In this document: one piece after another, positions 1 to 7,301 of the stretch
Layout: each line of letters begins with the position of its first letter
Numbering within the stretch: the first letter of the stretch is position 1
Assembly (NCBI GenBank): GCA_003166475.1
Contig: PMVV01000085.1
Span: forward strand, 29,295-63,880
Reading direction: 5' to 3'
DNA length: 34,586 nt
Source: Bryobacterales bacterium
Lineage (GTDB): Bacteria > Acidobacteriota > Terriglobia > Bryobacterales > Bryobacteraceae
Notes under the pieces: generated by a model
What the model saw: the letters and a program-made list of their open reading frames with translations, nothing else
The model's database searches: none
Told to the model about the DNA's origin: nothing
Made by a program: the position numbers and the translations under genes

Positions 1-101
1 TGAACCAGGATGTCGCCATCATCGATCTTGGGAATGGACACCGGCTCTACCTGCAAGTGTTCCTTGCCATAGAGCACGGCGGCCATCATGTGCGTTTTCA
101 C
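1..101 (-). CDS. Second zinc-type alcohol dehydrogenase, N-terminus only (runs off the window)
   Basis: Reading the minus strand from a GTG at 101 gives an open frame to the window edge, starting MKTHMMAAVLYGKEHLQVEP and continuing into a 'PKIDDGDILV' stretch. This is the usual N-terminal beta-strand pattern of medium-chain zinc dehydrogenases, and it resembles the N-terminus of the upstream gene. The GTG overlaps the TGA of that gene (GTGA at 101-98), and a purine-rich AGAGGTGG lies just upstream, so the two are probably translationally coupled. An in-frame GTG at 110 is an alternative start. About 33 residues are visible and no catalytic residue is included, so family is likely but substrate is unknown. 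Inferred role: last visible gene of the hopanoid operon. Confidence 0.7.
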   Translation of the reverse strand, partial: MKTHMMAAVLYGKEHLQVEPVSIPKIDDGDILV

Positions 102-1207
102 TGTGTCCACCTCTGTGGCTGAACGATAATTTTCAACGATTCAGGACCGGGATGCAACGCCAAATCGAATCCTGAACGGATTTTAACAAGGGGCACCCGG
201 TGGGAGATGAGTTCTTCGACGGGCAATGCCCCGCTGAAGACCAGTTCCGCCGAGTCCTTCTGCAAATCCACGGACGCGCTGTAACACCCGAACAAACTGC
301 GCTCGCCCACGCAAATTGACGCGCCGGAAACCTCCACGCGCTCGGTTTCGGATGTTTGCGCAAACAACAGAATGCGCGCGCCCGGACGGGAGAGCCGGAT
401 GGCCTCGACCACAATACCGGGAACGGAAGCCGCCACAATCACCAGATCTGCGCCGCGTTGGTCCGTCAGCCGGCGGACCTCCGCGTCCACGTTGGTCTGG
501 CGCGGGTCCCAGGCTTCCAATGCCCCGCAACGGCGGGAAAGCTGGCGGCGCGCCGCGATCGTGTCGGTGGTTACAACGGTTGCGCCGGTCCGCTGCAGCA
601 GCATGGTGAACATCAGGCCGATGGGTCCCTGACCGATCACCACGGCCACTTCACCGGCTTGGGTCGCACACTGCACTACTGCCTTCAAACAAGTGTTCAC
701 CGGCTCGACGAAACTGGCGCGTTCGAATGAAACACCGTCCGGGATTTTTTCCACGCCGCTCTCGACGATCCAGTCCATAACCCGCACATACTGCGAGAAA
801 CCGCCTCCGGCCGGCTCGAATCCGGCAGTGACGCCGACCTTCTTGTAGACCGGGCACTGCGCGTAGAGTTTCCGGTGGCAATAGAAGCAGTTCTTGCAAG
901 GAATGTGGTGAAAGACAACTACGCGATCGCCGGGCGCAAATCGAAGGGCATCGCTCGCAAGCCGCCGCCCTACGCGGACCACCACACCAGCCGTCTCATG
1001 TCCATAGATGCGCGGCGGGGCCAAAAGGTTGTATTCGATTTTCTTCAGATCGGTGTGGCAGATCCCGCAGGCCTCCACGCGCACCAGTATCTCGCCCGGT
1101 CCGATTTCCGGCGTGGGCACCTGTTCCACGGAGACGACACTCTGGCCTTTGTACACAGCCGCGTGCATAGTTGGCGGGATACTCCAGTCAGAATCGGCAA
1201 CCGTCAA
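98..1207 (-). CDS. Zinc-dependent alcohol dehydrogenase (MDR family), hopanoid operon
   Basis: A 369-residue medium-chain dehydrogenase of normal length. The catalytic zinc ligands are visible: C47 in ACGICHTD, H70-E71 in GHETAG, and E168 in the FVEPVN motif. Four structural-zinc cysteines are present at 104, 107, 110 and 118. The Rossmann glycine motif GQGPIG is at 192-197. Such enzymes interconvert alcohols and aldehydes or ketones using NAD(P)H in the cytoplasm. The start is a TTG, chosen because an excellent AGGAG lies 6 bases upstream; the internal ATG at residue 14 has no such site. Its first 20 bases overlap the end of hpnG and its stop overlaps the next dehydrogenase. The context suggests a hopanoid side-chain reductase, which is inference; the sequence alone says only polyol or threonine dehydrogenase-like. 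Confidence 0.9.
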   Translation of the reverse strand: MTVADSDWSIPPTMHAAVYKGQSVVSVEQVPTPEIGPGEILVRVEACGICHTDLKKIEYNLLAPPRIYGHETAGVVVRVGRRLASDALRFAPGDRVVVFHHIPCKNCFYCHRKLYAQCPVYKKVGVTAGFEPAGGGFSQYVRVMDWIVESGVEKIPDGVSFERASFVEPVNTCLKAVVQCATQAGEVAVVIGQGPIGLMFTMLLQRTGATVVTTDTIAARRQLSRRCGALEAWDPRQTNVDAEVRRLTDQRGADLVIVAASVPGIVVEAIRLSRPGARILLFAQTSETERVEVSGASICVGERSLFGCYSASVDLQKDSAELVFSGALPVEELISHRVPLVKIRSGFDLALHPGPESLKIIVQPQRWTQ

Positions 1208-1895
1208 TGAATTCTCCTAATGTGCGCGTGGCGATGCGGCAGTCACGGCGCAGCCGGAACAAATCCGGGAACGCCTTTCCCGGAGTTCGTAGTGCAGACG
1301 TTAAAAGCTTTATTGTACCGAAATGGCCGTCGGAAAGCAGAGCCTTGTTGAAATCGATGACAAAACTCTGGCTGGCCGTATCCGTGACGGATCGTACGCA
1401 AAACAGGGGGATGCCGTGCGCGGTCGCGGATTGGGCGACCCCGCCGGCTTCCATTTCCACGGCGGAAGCCCCGCCCGCCCGCAGGAGACGCTTTTCGGCG
1501 GCGGTTTGCGCCACATGATCGATGGATGCCAGCACGCCGGTCGCGTACCGGGCGGCCGCCTGGGGCAGGCGCGCATCGAACCGGCGGCCCGCGGCATCCA
1601 CTGCCGCGGCCACGAAAACATCGCCGATTTCCAGCGCCGGATCCAGCGCTCCACAGAATCCCATACTCACGATCGCTTCCGGCTGGCACACCGGACAGGC
1701 TACCTCAACGGCCTTGCCCGCATGCGCCGCGCCCGCGCCGTTCGCCACCATCCAAAGCTGCCGGTCGCCGCATTCTCCGGACCGCGCCCAATAGAGCGGC
1801 CACGCCTGCTTCCGCACGCCGGAACAAAACGGCAACAGCCCGTCGAACTCGCGGGGTTCGGCGGCGACTAACAGTATCCGTTGGCCCGAAACCAT
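1188..1895 (-). CDS. hpnG: Hopanoid-associated phosphorylase HpnG
   Basis: A 235-residue protein of the nucleoside phosphorylase (MTA/SAH nucleosidase-like) fold. Visible family features are the opening ILLVAAEPREFDG (residues 7-19), the GFCGALDP loop near 79-86, VEMEAGG at 147-153 and the SVTD motif with D172. HpnG is known to remove adenine from adenosylhopane, giving the ribosyl-type hopane that becomes bacteriohopanetetrol. The start is the ATG at 1895; it overlaps the end of hpnA by 28 bases and has only a weak ribosome binding site, which fits coupling. The reading frame stays open far upstream, but that part is antisense-quality sequence within hpnA and is not counted. The assignment to HpnG rather than a generic nucleosidase rests mainly on neighbouring hpnA, hpnH and shc. 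Confidence 0.88.
   Translation of the reverse strand: MVSGQRILLVAAEPREFDGLLPFCSGVRKQAWPLYWARSGECGDRQLWMVANGAGAAHAGKAVEVACPVCQPEAIVSMGFCGALDPALEIGDVFVAAAVDAAGRRFDARLPQAAARYATGVLASIDHVAQTAAEKRLLRAGGASAVEMEAGGVAQSATAHGIPLFCVRSVTDTASQSFVIDFNKALLSDGHFGTIKLLTSALRTPGKAFPDLFRLRRDCRIATRTLGEFIDGCRF
1214..1218 (-). promoter_or_regulatory. Shine-Dalgarno site that sets the TTG start of the dehydrogenase
   Basis: The minus strand reads AGGAG, then six bases (AATTCA), then TTG. It lies inside the last codons of hpnG. It is the best ribosome binding site in this operon, and it is why the TTG at 1207 is preferred over the internal ATG. Confidence 0.75.
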
Positions 1896-2842
1896 TCTAC
1901 AGCCCGGCGAAGCGCGCCTTCCGCGGGCCCCGGTGCGAACCCCAATTCTCGCGCGGCCTTGGCGTGCGAAACAAACATCTTCTTGCGCGCCATGCGGACG
2001 GCGTCGAGCGGCGCCCGCGGCGGCTTTCCGGTCACTCGCGCCCACGCGGTGGTGACCATCCCCGCGGCATAGGCGACCGCATAGGGCAACTGCACGGTGG
2101 GAGCCGGGCGCCCCGAGATGGCGGCCAGTACGCCGAGAATCTGCGCCAGCGTCAGGTTCTCCGATCCCAGAATATAACGTTCGCCGGTGCGGCCACGCTC
2201 GCAAGCCAGAAGTTGCCCCACGGCCACATCGCGCGCGTCCACCACGTTCAAGCCCGTGTCGATAAAGGCGGGCATGTCTCCCTTCAAAAAATCCAGAACG
2301 ATCCTGCCGGTCGGAGTCGGCTTAATATCGTGATCCCCAACTGGGGCCGTAGGATTCACAATAATGACCGGCAGTCCGGAAGCCGCGGATTCCAGCGCGG
2401 CGCGCTCAGCCAGGAACTTGGAGCGCTTGTAAGCGCCCTTCATGTCATCGAGCGAAACGGGGCAATCTTCGTTGCCTTCCCCGCCCTGCGGCACTCCGAT
2501 GCACCCCACCGTGCTGGTATACACCACGCGGTCCACACCGGCGTGGCGAGCCGCCTGCAGCACATTGCGCGTGCCATCCACGTTGGAGCGGTATAGCTCT
2601 CTCTCGTCGGCCGCCCAGAGCCGGTAATCGGCGGCCACGTGAAAGACCAAGCCGCATCCCGCGACTGCGCGTTCAATGGACGCGGGATCGCGCAGATCGC
2701 CGGCGACAGGCTCGGCATCCAACTCGCGAATCTTGCTCGACGGACGGACCAGCGCCCTCACCCTGTGTCCGCGCTCTACCAGGAGCCGGGCTACGTGCCA
2801 GCCCAGGAAGCCGGATGCGCCGGTGACCAGCGTCGGCTTCAT
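1868..2842 (-). CDS. hpnA: Hopanoid-associated sugar epimerase-like protein HpnA
   Basis: A 324-residue extended short-chain dehydrogenase (NAD-dependent epimerase/dehydratase). The nucleotide-binding motif TGASGFLG is at residues 7-14, the catalytic YxxxK is Y138/K142, and YTSTVG at 108-113 supplies the usual serine/threonine. The family sits in hopanoid clusters of many bacteria, but its exact reaction is not settled. The ATG at 2842 is taken as start; an in-frame TTG at 2860 falls inside the hairpin repeat upstream and has no properly spaced ribosome site. It is separated from hpnH by a 94-base gap filled with hairpins, the only real gap in this operon. Confidence 0.88.
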   Translation of the reverse strand: MKPTLVTGASGFLGWHVARLLVERGHRVRALVRPSSKIRELDAEPVAGDLRDPASIERAVAGCGLVFHVAADYRLWAADERELYRSNVDGTRNVLQAARHAGVDRVVYTSTVGCIGVPQGGEGNEDCPVSLDDMKGAYKRSKFLAERAALESAASGLPVIIVNPTAPVGDHDIKPTPTGRIVLDFLKGDMPAFIDTGLNVVDARDVAVGQLLACERGRTGERYILGSENLTLAQILGVLAAISGRPAPTVQLPYAVAYAAGMVTTAWARVTGKPPRAPLDAVRMARKKMFVSHAKAARELGFAPGPAEGALRRAVEWFRANGYC

Positions 2843-2852
2843 AAGCTGTGGG

Positions 2853-2928
2853 GCGGGCAATCCTGCCCGCAGCCGGCTTTCAGCCGACTCTGGCCGCCTG
2901 AAAGGCGGCTGCGGCCAAGATTGGCCGC
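2853..2928. repeat. Four tandem hairpins between hpnH and hpnA
   Basis: Four dyads follow one another: GCGGGCA/TGCCCGC (2853-2870), a weaker GGCT/AGCC pair around 2875-2886, GCCGCCT/AGGCGGC (2893-2909) and GCGGCCAA/TTGGCCGC (2911-2928). Three have perfect stems of 7 to 8 bases with loops of 2 to 4. They fill almost the whole hpnH-hpnA gap. Similar modules occur at other gene ends in this window. They could act as an internal terminator, attenuator or RNA-stability element. There is no clear U-tract, so a classical terminator is uncertain. Confidence 0.8.
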
Positions 2929-2936
2929 CCTCCAGG

Positions 2937-4049
2937 TCATTTGAGCGCCCAGGTTAGCATCTTGAAGCTGTCGGCGAGGCTGGCGGTCAGGCCCAGCGCC
3001 GCGGAAGGCTCGAAGCCGCAGTGCATCATGCAGTGCTCGCAGCGCGGGTCGTTACCCGGACCGTAGCTTTCCCAGGGCGTCTCGGTCATCAGCCCCTCGA
3101 AGGTTTTGTAGTGGCCGTCGGTGATCAGGTAGCACGGCCCTTTCCAGCCCTTGACGTTGTACGTCGGCGTGCCCCAGGCGGTACAGGGAAGTTCGCGAGC
3201 GCCCCGCAGATAATCCAGATAGAGCGGGGTCTGTTTGATATAGAACCTCTGCGCCAGCCGCTCGATGTCCTGGAACTTCTCGCGAATGTCGTCGCGGGTC
3301 ATGAAGATTTCACGATCGTCAACCGCCGAATATCCGTAGGCCGGAGCCAGTTGGTGGCCGTCCAGATGGTATTGTTCCAGGTACTCGAAGAGCGCCTCGA
3401 TCTCTTTCATGTCGGTTTCTTTGTAAATGGTGGTATTGGTACACACCATGAAACCGGCGGCTTTGGCCACTTTGATGCCCTCCATGGCTTCGCGAAAAAC
3501 ACCCTCGCGCTCCACGCAGATGTCGTGGGTTTTTTCCAGCCCGTCCAGGTGCACGTTAAAGAAGAAACGCTTGTCCGGCTTGAATTCGCGCAGGCGCTTG
3601 ACGATGAACATGCCGTTGGTGCACAGGTAGATGTTCTTGTTGCGCGCCAGGATGCCGGCCACCAGTTCGCCGATTTGCGGATACATCATGGGCTCGCCCC
3701 CGCAGATGGAAACCATGGGCGCGCCGCATTCATCCACCGCGGCCAGGCATTCTTCGAGCGGCACCCGCTCGGTAATGGTGGATTCGTACTCGCGGATGCG
3801 GCCGCAACCCGTGCACGTCAGGTTGCAGGCGTGCAGCGGCTCCAGCATCATCACCAGCGGGAAGCGCTTGCGGATCATGGGATGCGGCTGGCGATTGGCC
3901 CGGCTGGCCGGAGCGCCGTGCAGGATGCGGAACGGGTTGGCCAGATCCGGCGCGGCGGACATGTCTTTCTGCCACTCCGGGCGCGGACGCATTCTGTTCT
4001 TGAAAATGTATCCGGCCATGCCGGCGGTCATGGAAAGGGGAAATCTCAT
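2937..4049 (-). CDS. hpnH: Adenosylhopane synthase HpnH (radical SAM)
   Basis: A 370-residue radical SAM enzyme. The iron-sulfur motif CxxxCxxC is C75, C79, C82 (ACNLTCTGCGR), followed by the SAM-binding CGGEP stretch near 116-120. The C-terminal half carries the family-typical CTAWGTPT and the CEHCMMHCGFE cysteine cluster. HpnH joins the adenosyl group of SAM to diploptene, the first step of making extended, C35 hopanoids. It starts at an ATG overlapping the shc stop (ATGA, 4049-4046). Compared with remembered HpnH proteins, the stretch between GYIFK (13-17) and KRFPLVMMLEP (61-71) is about 30 residues longer. Function is clear; the role of the insertion is unknown. Confidence 0.95.
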   Translation of the reverse strand: MRFPLSMTAGMAGYIFKNRMRPRPEWQKDMSAAPDLANPFRILHGAPASRANRQPHPMIRKRFPLVMMLEPLHACNLTCTGCGRIREYESTITERVPLEECLAAVDECGAPMVSICGGEPMMYPQIGELVAGILARNKNIYLCTNGMFIVKRLREFKPDKRFFFNVHLDGLEKTHDICVEREGVFREAMEGIKVAKAAGFMVCTNTTIYKETDMKEIEALFEYLEQYHLDGHQLAPAYGYSAVDDREIFMTRDDIREKFQDIERLAQRFYIKQTPLYLDYLRGARELPCTAWGTPTYNVKGWKGPCYLITDGHYKTFEGLMTETPWESYGPGNDPRCEHCMMHCGFEPSAALGLTASLADSFKMLTWALK

Positions 4050-6013
4050 AGGTTAGTCCAAGAGGCGGGCTGGGAGCCTGCCCCACAAAAATCGGATAGC
4101 GCGATTAGCGGGAAATACAGACGATAGTAGTGGTAGTTGAGATAGAAAACTTTGGGGAAGCCGGTGCCGGTGGCCAGTTCTTCGTCCCAGCCGCCATCGG
4201 GCCGCTGGGTATCCAGCAGGTATTCGATGCCGTGTTGCACGCTGAGGCTATTAGTGTCGCCGCCGGCGATCAGGCCCATCAAGGCCCACGCCGTTTGGGA
4301 TGGCGTGCTTTCGGCCGGCACGAAGTAGCCTTGGTCGTAGCTGGAGCAACACTCGCCCCAGCCGCCGTCGGCGTTCTGAATGGAACGCAGCCATTCGCCG
4401 GCGCGCAGGACCGGGGCCTCGCGGTCGTCGTAGTGCGCGGCGCGCAATCCCCGCAGCGCGAAGCAGGTGCCGTAAATGTAGGCGACGCCCCAGCGGCCGT
4501 ACCAGCTTCCATCGGGCTGCTGGTTGCGCAGTAGAAAATCGACGCCGCGCTTTACGGCCGGATGGGAGCTGGGCAGGGCGTGCGCGCCCAAAGCCTCCAG
4601 CACGCGGCCGGTGATATCGGGGCACGCCGGGTCGAGCATGGCGTTGTGGTCCGCGAATGGGACGGCGTTGAGGAACTCCCAGTTGTTGTCTACGTCGAAG
4701 GCCGCCCAGCCGCCATCGCTGCCCTGCATATCCAGAATCCAGTTGAGCGCGCGGCGATGACATGCCTTTTGAGCCGCCGCGTCCGTCGCTTCCGCACGGC
4801 TCAGCGCCAGCAGGATCATGGCCGTGTCGTCGATATCCGGGTAGTGATCGTTGCGGAAAAAGAATCCCCAGCCGGACGGCTCGGTTTTCGGACGCTTCAC
4901 CGACCAGTCGCCAGAAACGCGGACTTCTTTGGAGAGGATCCAGTCCGCCGCTCGGCGGAGAGCGGGTGAGACGGCAGACGACAAAAAACGATCGTCTGTC
5001 CCACTGGCCTGGCCCACCGCGAATCCGGCGATACCCGTGTCCCAAATCGGAGAGAAGCACGGTTGGAACAGGAAGCGCTTGCCGTCGTCGATCATCAGCC
5101 GTTCGAACTGGTAGCGGGCCTCCTGGCTGGCGGGGTGATCGGCTGGATAGCCGAGTACATCCAGCGCCATGATGGCGTACATCATGGGAGGATAGATGGC
5201 GCCCAGGCCGTCGGAGTTCTCGCAGCGCGCGAGCATCCATTGCTCCGCCGCGCGCAGAGCCTTCCGCCGCAGCGCGCGCGAGCCGTGTTTTTCCCAGAAC
5301 TTCAGGAAACGATCCGCGCCCAGGAAGAAATTGCACCATGAGAAGAAGCCCTCGCTGGGCTGGAATGCGAGGCTGACGCCGGGCTTGTAAAGCTCGTCCA
5401 GGTTGAAGCCGGCGGGTACTGGGCGGCGCGGGTTGCTGGAGTGTACAATCGCGAGCGAAACGACGATGGCGCGCGTCCAGGCCGACATCTGGTAGATGAA
5501 ATTGCCCGGCAGAAACATGACCTCCGGCGGGATGGAGGGGCAGTACTGCCGCGGATACATGTCGAACAGGCTGAGGTTGATCTTGACGTAGCTGTTGGCC
5601 GCCTGAATGCCGCCGAGTTCCAGAATGCGCGCGCGCGCACGCGCCAGCCGCGCATCGTCGACCGCCAGGCCCGCCACCTTGAGCGCGAAGTAGGCTTTGA
5701 CGGTGGCGCTGATCTCCGACGGCCCCTTGGCATAGATGTTGAAGCCGCCATCCGGCAGTTGCCGCTCCAGAATCGAGCGCACGGCTTTGTCCACCAGCGC
5801 GCGCGTGGGAGGATTCCAGACGCCAGCCTCCGGCGGATGCATCCAAAGCTGCAACAGAATGTAGTCGGACTCCAAAGTGGTGTCGGCGGTCAGATCGGCG
5901 CACCAATAGCCGCCCGAGTCCTGTAAGGCCAGGAGGCGTTCGGCCGCCAGGCGAACGGCCCGCGCCGCCGCCGAGGTCATCGTATCTTGTGCGTAAGCGG
6001 TAGATGTGCTCAT
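4046..6013 (-). CDS. shc: Squalene-hopene cyclase
   Basis: A 655-residue class II triterpene cyclase, normal length. The protonating DxDD motif is D393-I-D395-D396 followed by TA. Several QW repeats are visible, such as QGSDGGW, NQQPDGSW, QNADGGW and TQRPDGGW. It cyclises squalene to hopene and diplopterol at the membrane. Both ends are coupled: its ATG overlaps the ispH stop (6013-6010) and its stop overlaps the hpnH start. Two oddities are seen. Residues 338-346 (GTDDRFLSS) are encoded by a genome repeat core, in a loop that is about six residues longer than in the Alicyclobacillus enzyme as I remember it. The last 14 residues (FCGAGSQPASWTNL) come from another repeat module. The catalytic motif is intact, so activity is expected. 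Confidence 0.96.
   Translation of the reverse strand: MSTSTAYAQDTMTSAAARAVRLAAERLLALQDSGGYWCADLTADTTLESDYILLQLWMHPPEAGVWNPPTRALVDKAVRSILERQLPDGGFNIYAKGPSEISATVKAYFALKVAGLAVDDARLARARARILELGGIQAANSYVKINLSLFDMYPRQYCPSIPPEVMFLPGNFIYQMSAWTRAIVVSLAIVHSSNPRRPVPAGFNLDELYKPGVSLAFQPSEGFFSWCNFFLGADRFLKFWEKHGSRALRRKALRAAEQWMLARCENSDGLGAIYPPMMYAIMALDVLGYPADHPASQEARYQFERLMIDDGKRFLFQPCFSPIWDTGIAGFAVGQASGTDDRFLSSAVSPALRRAADWILSKEVRVSGDWSVKRPKTEPSGWGFFFRNDHYPDIDDTAMILLALSRAEATDAAAQKACHRRALNWILDMQGSDGGWAAFDVDNNWEFLNAVPFADHNAMLDPACPDITGRVLEALGAHALPSSHPAVKRGVDFLLRNQQPDGSWYGRWGVAYIYGTCFALRGLRAAHYDDREAPVLRAGEWLRSIQNADGGWGECCSSYDQGYFVPAESTPSQTAWALMGLIAGGDTNSLSVQHGIEYLLDTQRPDGGWDEELATGTGFPKVFYLNYHYYRLYFPLIALSDFCGAGSQPASWTNL
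4065..4081 (-). repeat. GTGGGGCAG-type hairpin module inside the shc 3' end
   Basis: On the plus strand GCGGGCT, GGG, AGCCTGC forms a stem with one mismatch. On the minus strand it is preceded by GTGGG, giving the same leader (GTGGGGCAGGCT) as the module at 11291. It encodes the C-terminal tail of Shc and lies just before the ATGA junction with hpnH. Confidence 0.75.
4975..4998 (-). repeat. CAGACGA...TCGTCTG repeat core embedded in shc
   Basis: The 24-base core has 7-base arms CAGACGA/TCGTCTG. It differs at one of 24 positions from the intergenic copy at 8166-8189 and at two of 24 from the copy at 14524-14547 (reverse orientation compared). The minus strand also has the GTGGGA leader. It is read in frame as TDDRFLSS without a stop. 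Confidence 0.85.
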
Positions 6014-7005
6014 CGTGCGGAAATCGTCGTCAAACCCGGAGCCGTCCGAGCCAACTCCGGTGGCAGGGAGAAGCGTACGTCTTCGTCGATCAACTCCACT
6101 TCTTCCAGCCGGTGAAAACCTCGATCCCGCAGGAATGCGACTAACTCCTCCACCAGATTCTCCGGCGCGGAGGCTCCCGCGGTGACCGCCACATTAAGAA
6201 CGCCGTCCAGCCAGGCGCTATCGACTTCTTCGTAGTCGTTGACCAGGTAGGCGCGCACCCCAGCGTTGGCGCTCACCTCCACCAGCCGCTTCGAATTGGA
6301 GCTGTTCTGCGATCCCACCACCAGCAGCAGGTCGCAGTATTCGGCCACGCCTTTCACCGCCATCTGGCGGTTTTCGGTGGCGTAGCAGATGTCCTGGGCG
6401 GGCGGCCCCTCGATCAGCGGATATCTCTCTTTCAGACGTATGATGATGTGGCGCGTTTCATCCAGGCTGAGCGTAGTTTGGGTGAGGTAACGCACGCGCG
6501 CGGGGTCGGGCAGCTCCAGACGGTCTACGTCATCTACGGTTTCGACCAGATAGCTGGAGTCGGGCGCCTCTCCCAGAGTTCCGATGACTTCGTCGTGATG
6601 GCTGTGACCGATCAGTACGATGCTGTAGCCGTCGCGCGCGAAGCGCGCCGCTTCCAGGTGGACTTTGGTCACCAGCGGACAAGTGGCGTCGATGATTTCC
6701 AGGCGCCGTGCCGCGGCTTCGCGCCGCACTTCCGGGGCCACGCCATGCGCGCTGAATATGGCTCGCGCGCCCGCGGGCACCTCGGCGATTTCCTCCACGA
6801 AGATGGCGCCCGCCTGGCGCAACTCGTCCACAACGTGCTTGTTGTGCACGATTTCCTTGCGCACGTAGACCGGGGGACCGTAGAGATCGAGCGCGATCTT
6901 GACGACGTCGATGGCCCGCACCACGCCCGCGCAGAAGCCGCGCGGCTTCAGCAGATACACCTTCTTTTCCGAGCCGGGATTGGCGGCTATGGGTTTTAAT
7001 GTCAT
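6010..7005 (-). CDS. ispH: 4-hydroxy-3-methylbut-2-enyl diphosphate reductase IspH (LytB)
   Basis: A 331-residue IspH, with the three cluster cysteines visible: C25 (RGFCAGV), C109 (DATCPLV) and C207 (DICYATENRQ). The SQNSSNSKRL motif typical of the family is near 232-241. It performs the last step of the MEP pathway, reducing HMBPP to IPP and DMAPP with a 4Fe-4S cluster. As first gene of the operon, with its stop overlapping the shc start, it ties precursor supply to hopanoid synthesis. The ATG at 7005 has only a weak ribosome site; the first 15 residues before KVYLLKPRG are longer than strictly needed, but no better start was found. Confidence 0.96.
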   Translation of the reverse strand: MTLKPIAANPGSEKKVYLLKPRGFCAGVVRAIDVVKIALDLYGPPVYVRKEIVHNKHVVDELRQAGAIFVEEIAEVPAGARAIFSAHGVAPEVRREAAARRLEIIDATCPLVTKVHLEAARFARDGYSIVLIGHSHHDEVIGTLGEAPDSSYLVETVDDVDRLELPDPARVRYLTQTTLSLDETRHIIIRLKERYPLIEGPPAQDICYATENRQMAVKGVAEYCDLLLVVGSQNSSNSKRLVEVSANAGVRAYLVNDYEEVDSAWLDGVLNVAVTAGASAPENLVEELVAFLRDRGFHRLEEVELIDEDVRFSLPPELARTAPGLTTISAR

Positions 7006-7034
7006 GTTAACGGTCGGGCGCTCTGAATCCTTCG

Positions 7035-7043
7035 ATTATAACA
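7035..7043 (-). promoter_or_regulatory. Probable promoter of the hopanoid operon (extended -10)
   Basis: The minus strand reads TGTTATAAT: a perfect TATAAT (7040-7035) with the TGn extension. A TTGCAC lies 15 bases upstream, a poor -35, which fits an extended -10 promoter. Transcription would start near 7028, about 23 bases before the ispH ATG. Confidence 0.55.
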
Positions 7044-7080
7044 GGAGCGGTCCAGGTGCAAGCGGGGCCGCTGGTGACCG

Positions 7081-7240
7081 GGTGCTTACCCGGTTTGGGG
7101 ATTCCTGACCGACAAAGACCGCTCCCTGACGGTCGCGGCTCGGTAAGCCCTGCGAAATCAGCGCGGCTATTCGAAAATCAACGCGGCTATTACCGAGCCG
7201 CGACCGTAAGGGAGCGGTTTCCCCAAAACCGTTAAGCACC
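7081..7240. repeat. 160-base imperfect palindrome (cruciform-forming repeat)
   Basis: Nested inverted repeats fill the ispH-MOSC gap. The inner arms, 7119-7146 and 7190-7217, match at 27 of 28 positions. The outer arms, 7081-7100 and 7221-7240, match at 17 of 20. The centre holds a direct repeat CGCGGCTATT at 7162-7171 and 7182-7191. No open reading frame of note lies within. It may be a non-autonomous mobile repeat or a large bidirectional transcription barrier between divergent genes. Confidence 0.85.
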
Positions 7241-7301
7241 CTCGCGGGTCTGGAGACCCCGGCCCAGAGGGCACCCCGGGTTATGCTGGAGTGAACCCGC
7301 C

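Noticed and set aside
1188-1895. Calling the phosphorylase an MTA/SAH nucleosidase
   Set aside because: The fold is shared, but position directly after hpnA in a hopanoid operon makes HpnG far more likely.
1526-2596. A 356-codon plus-strand frame opposite hpnG and hpnA
   Set aside because: Arg/Pro-rich antisense shadow; both minus-strand genes have clear family motifs.
2843-2860. TTG start at 2860 for hpnA
   Set aside because: It falls inside the hairpin repeat with no well-placed ribosome site, and homologues begin right before the TGASGFLG motif.
4251-5906. A 551-codon minus-strand frame inside shc, and a similar one at 8829-10001 inside glnE
   Set aside because: Shc and GlnE are unmistakable and the alternative products are Arg/Gly-rich without motifs.
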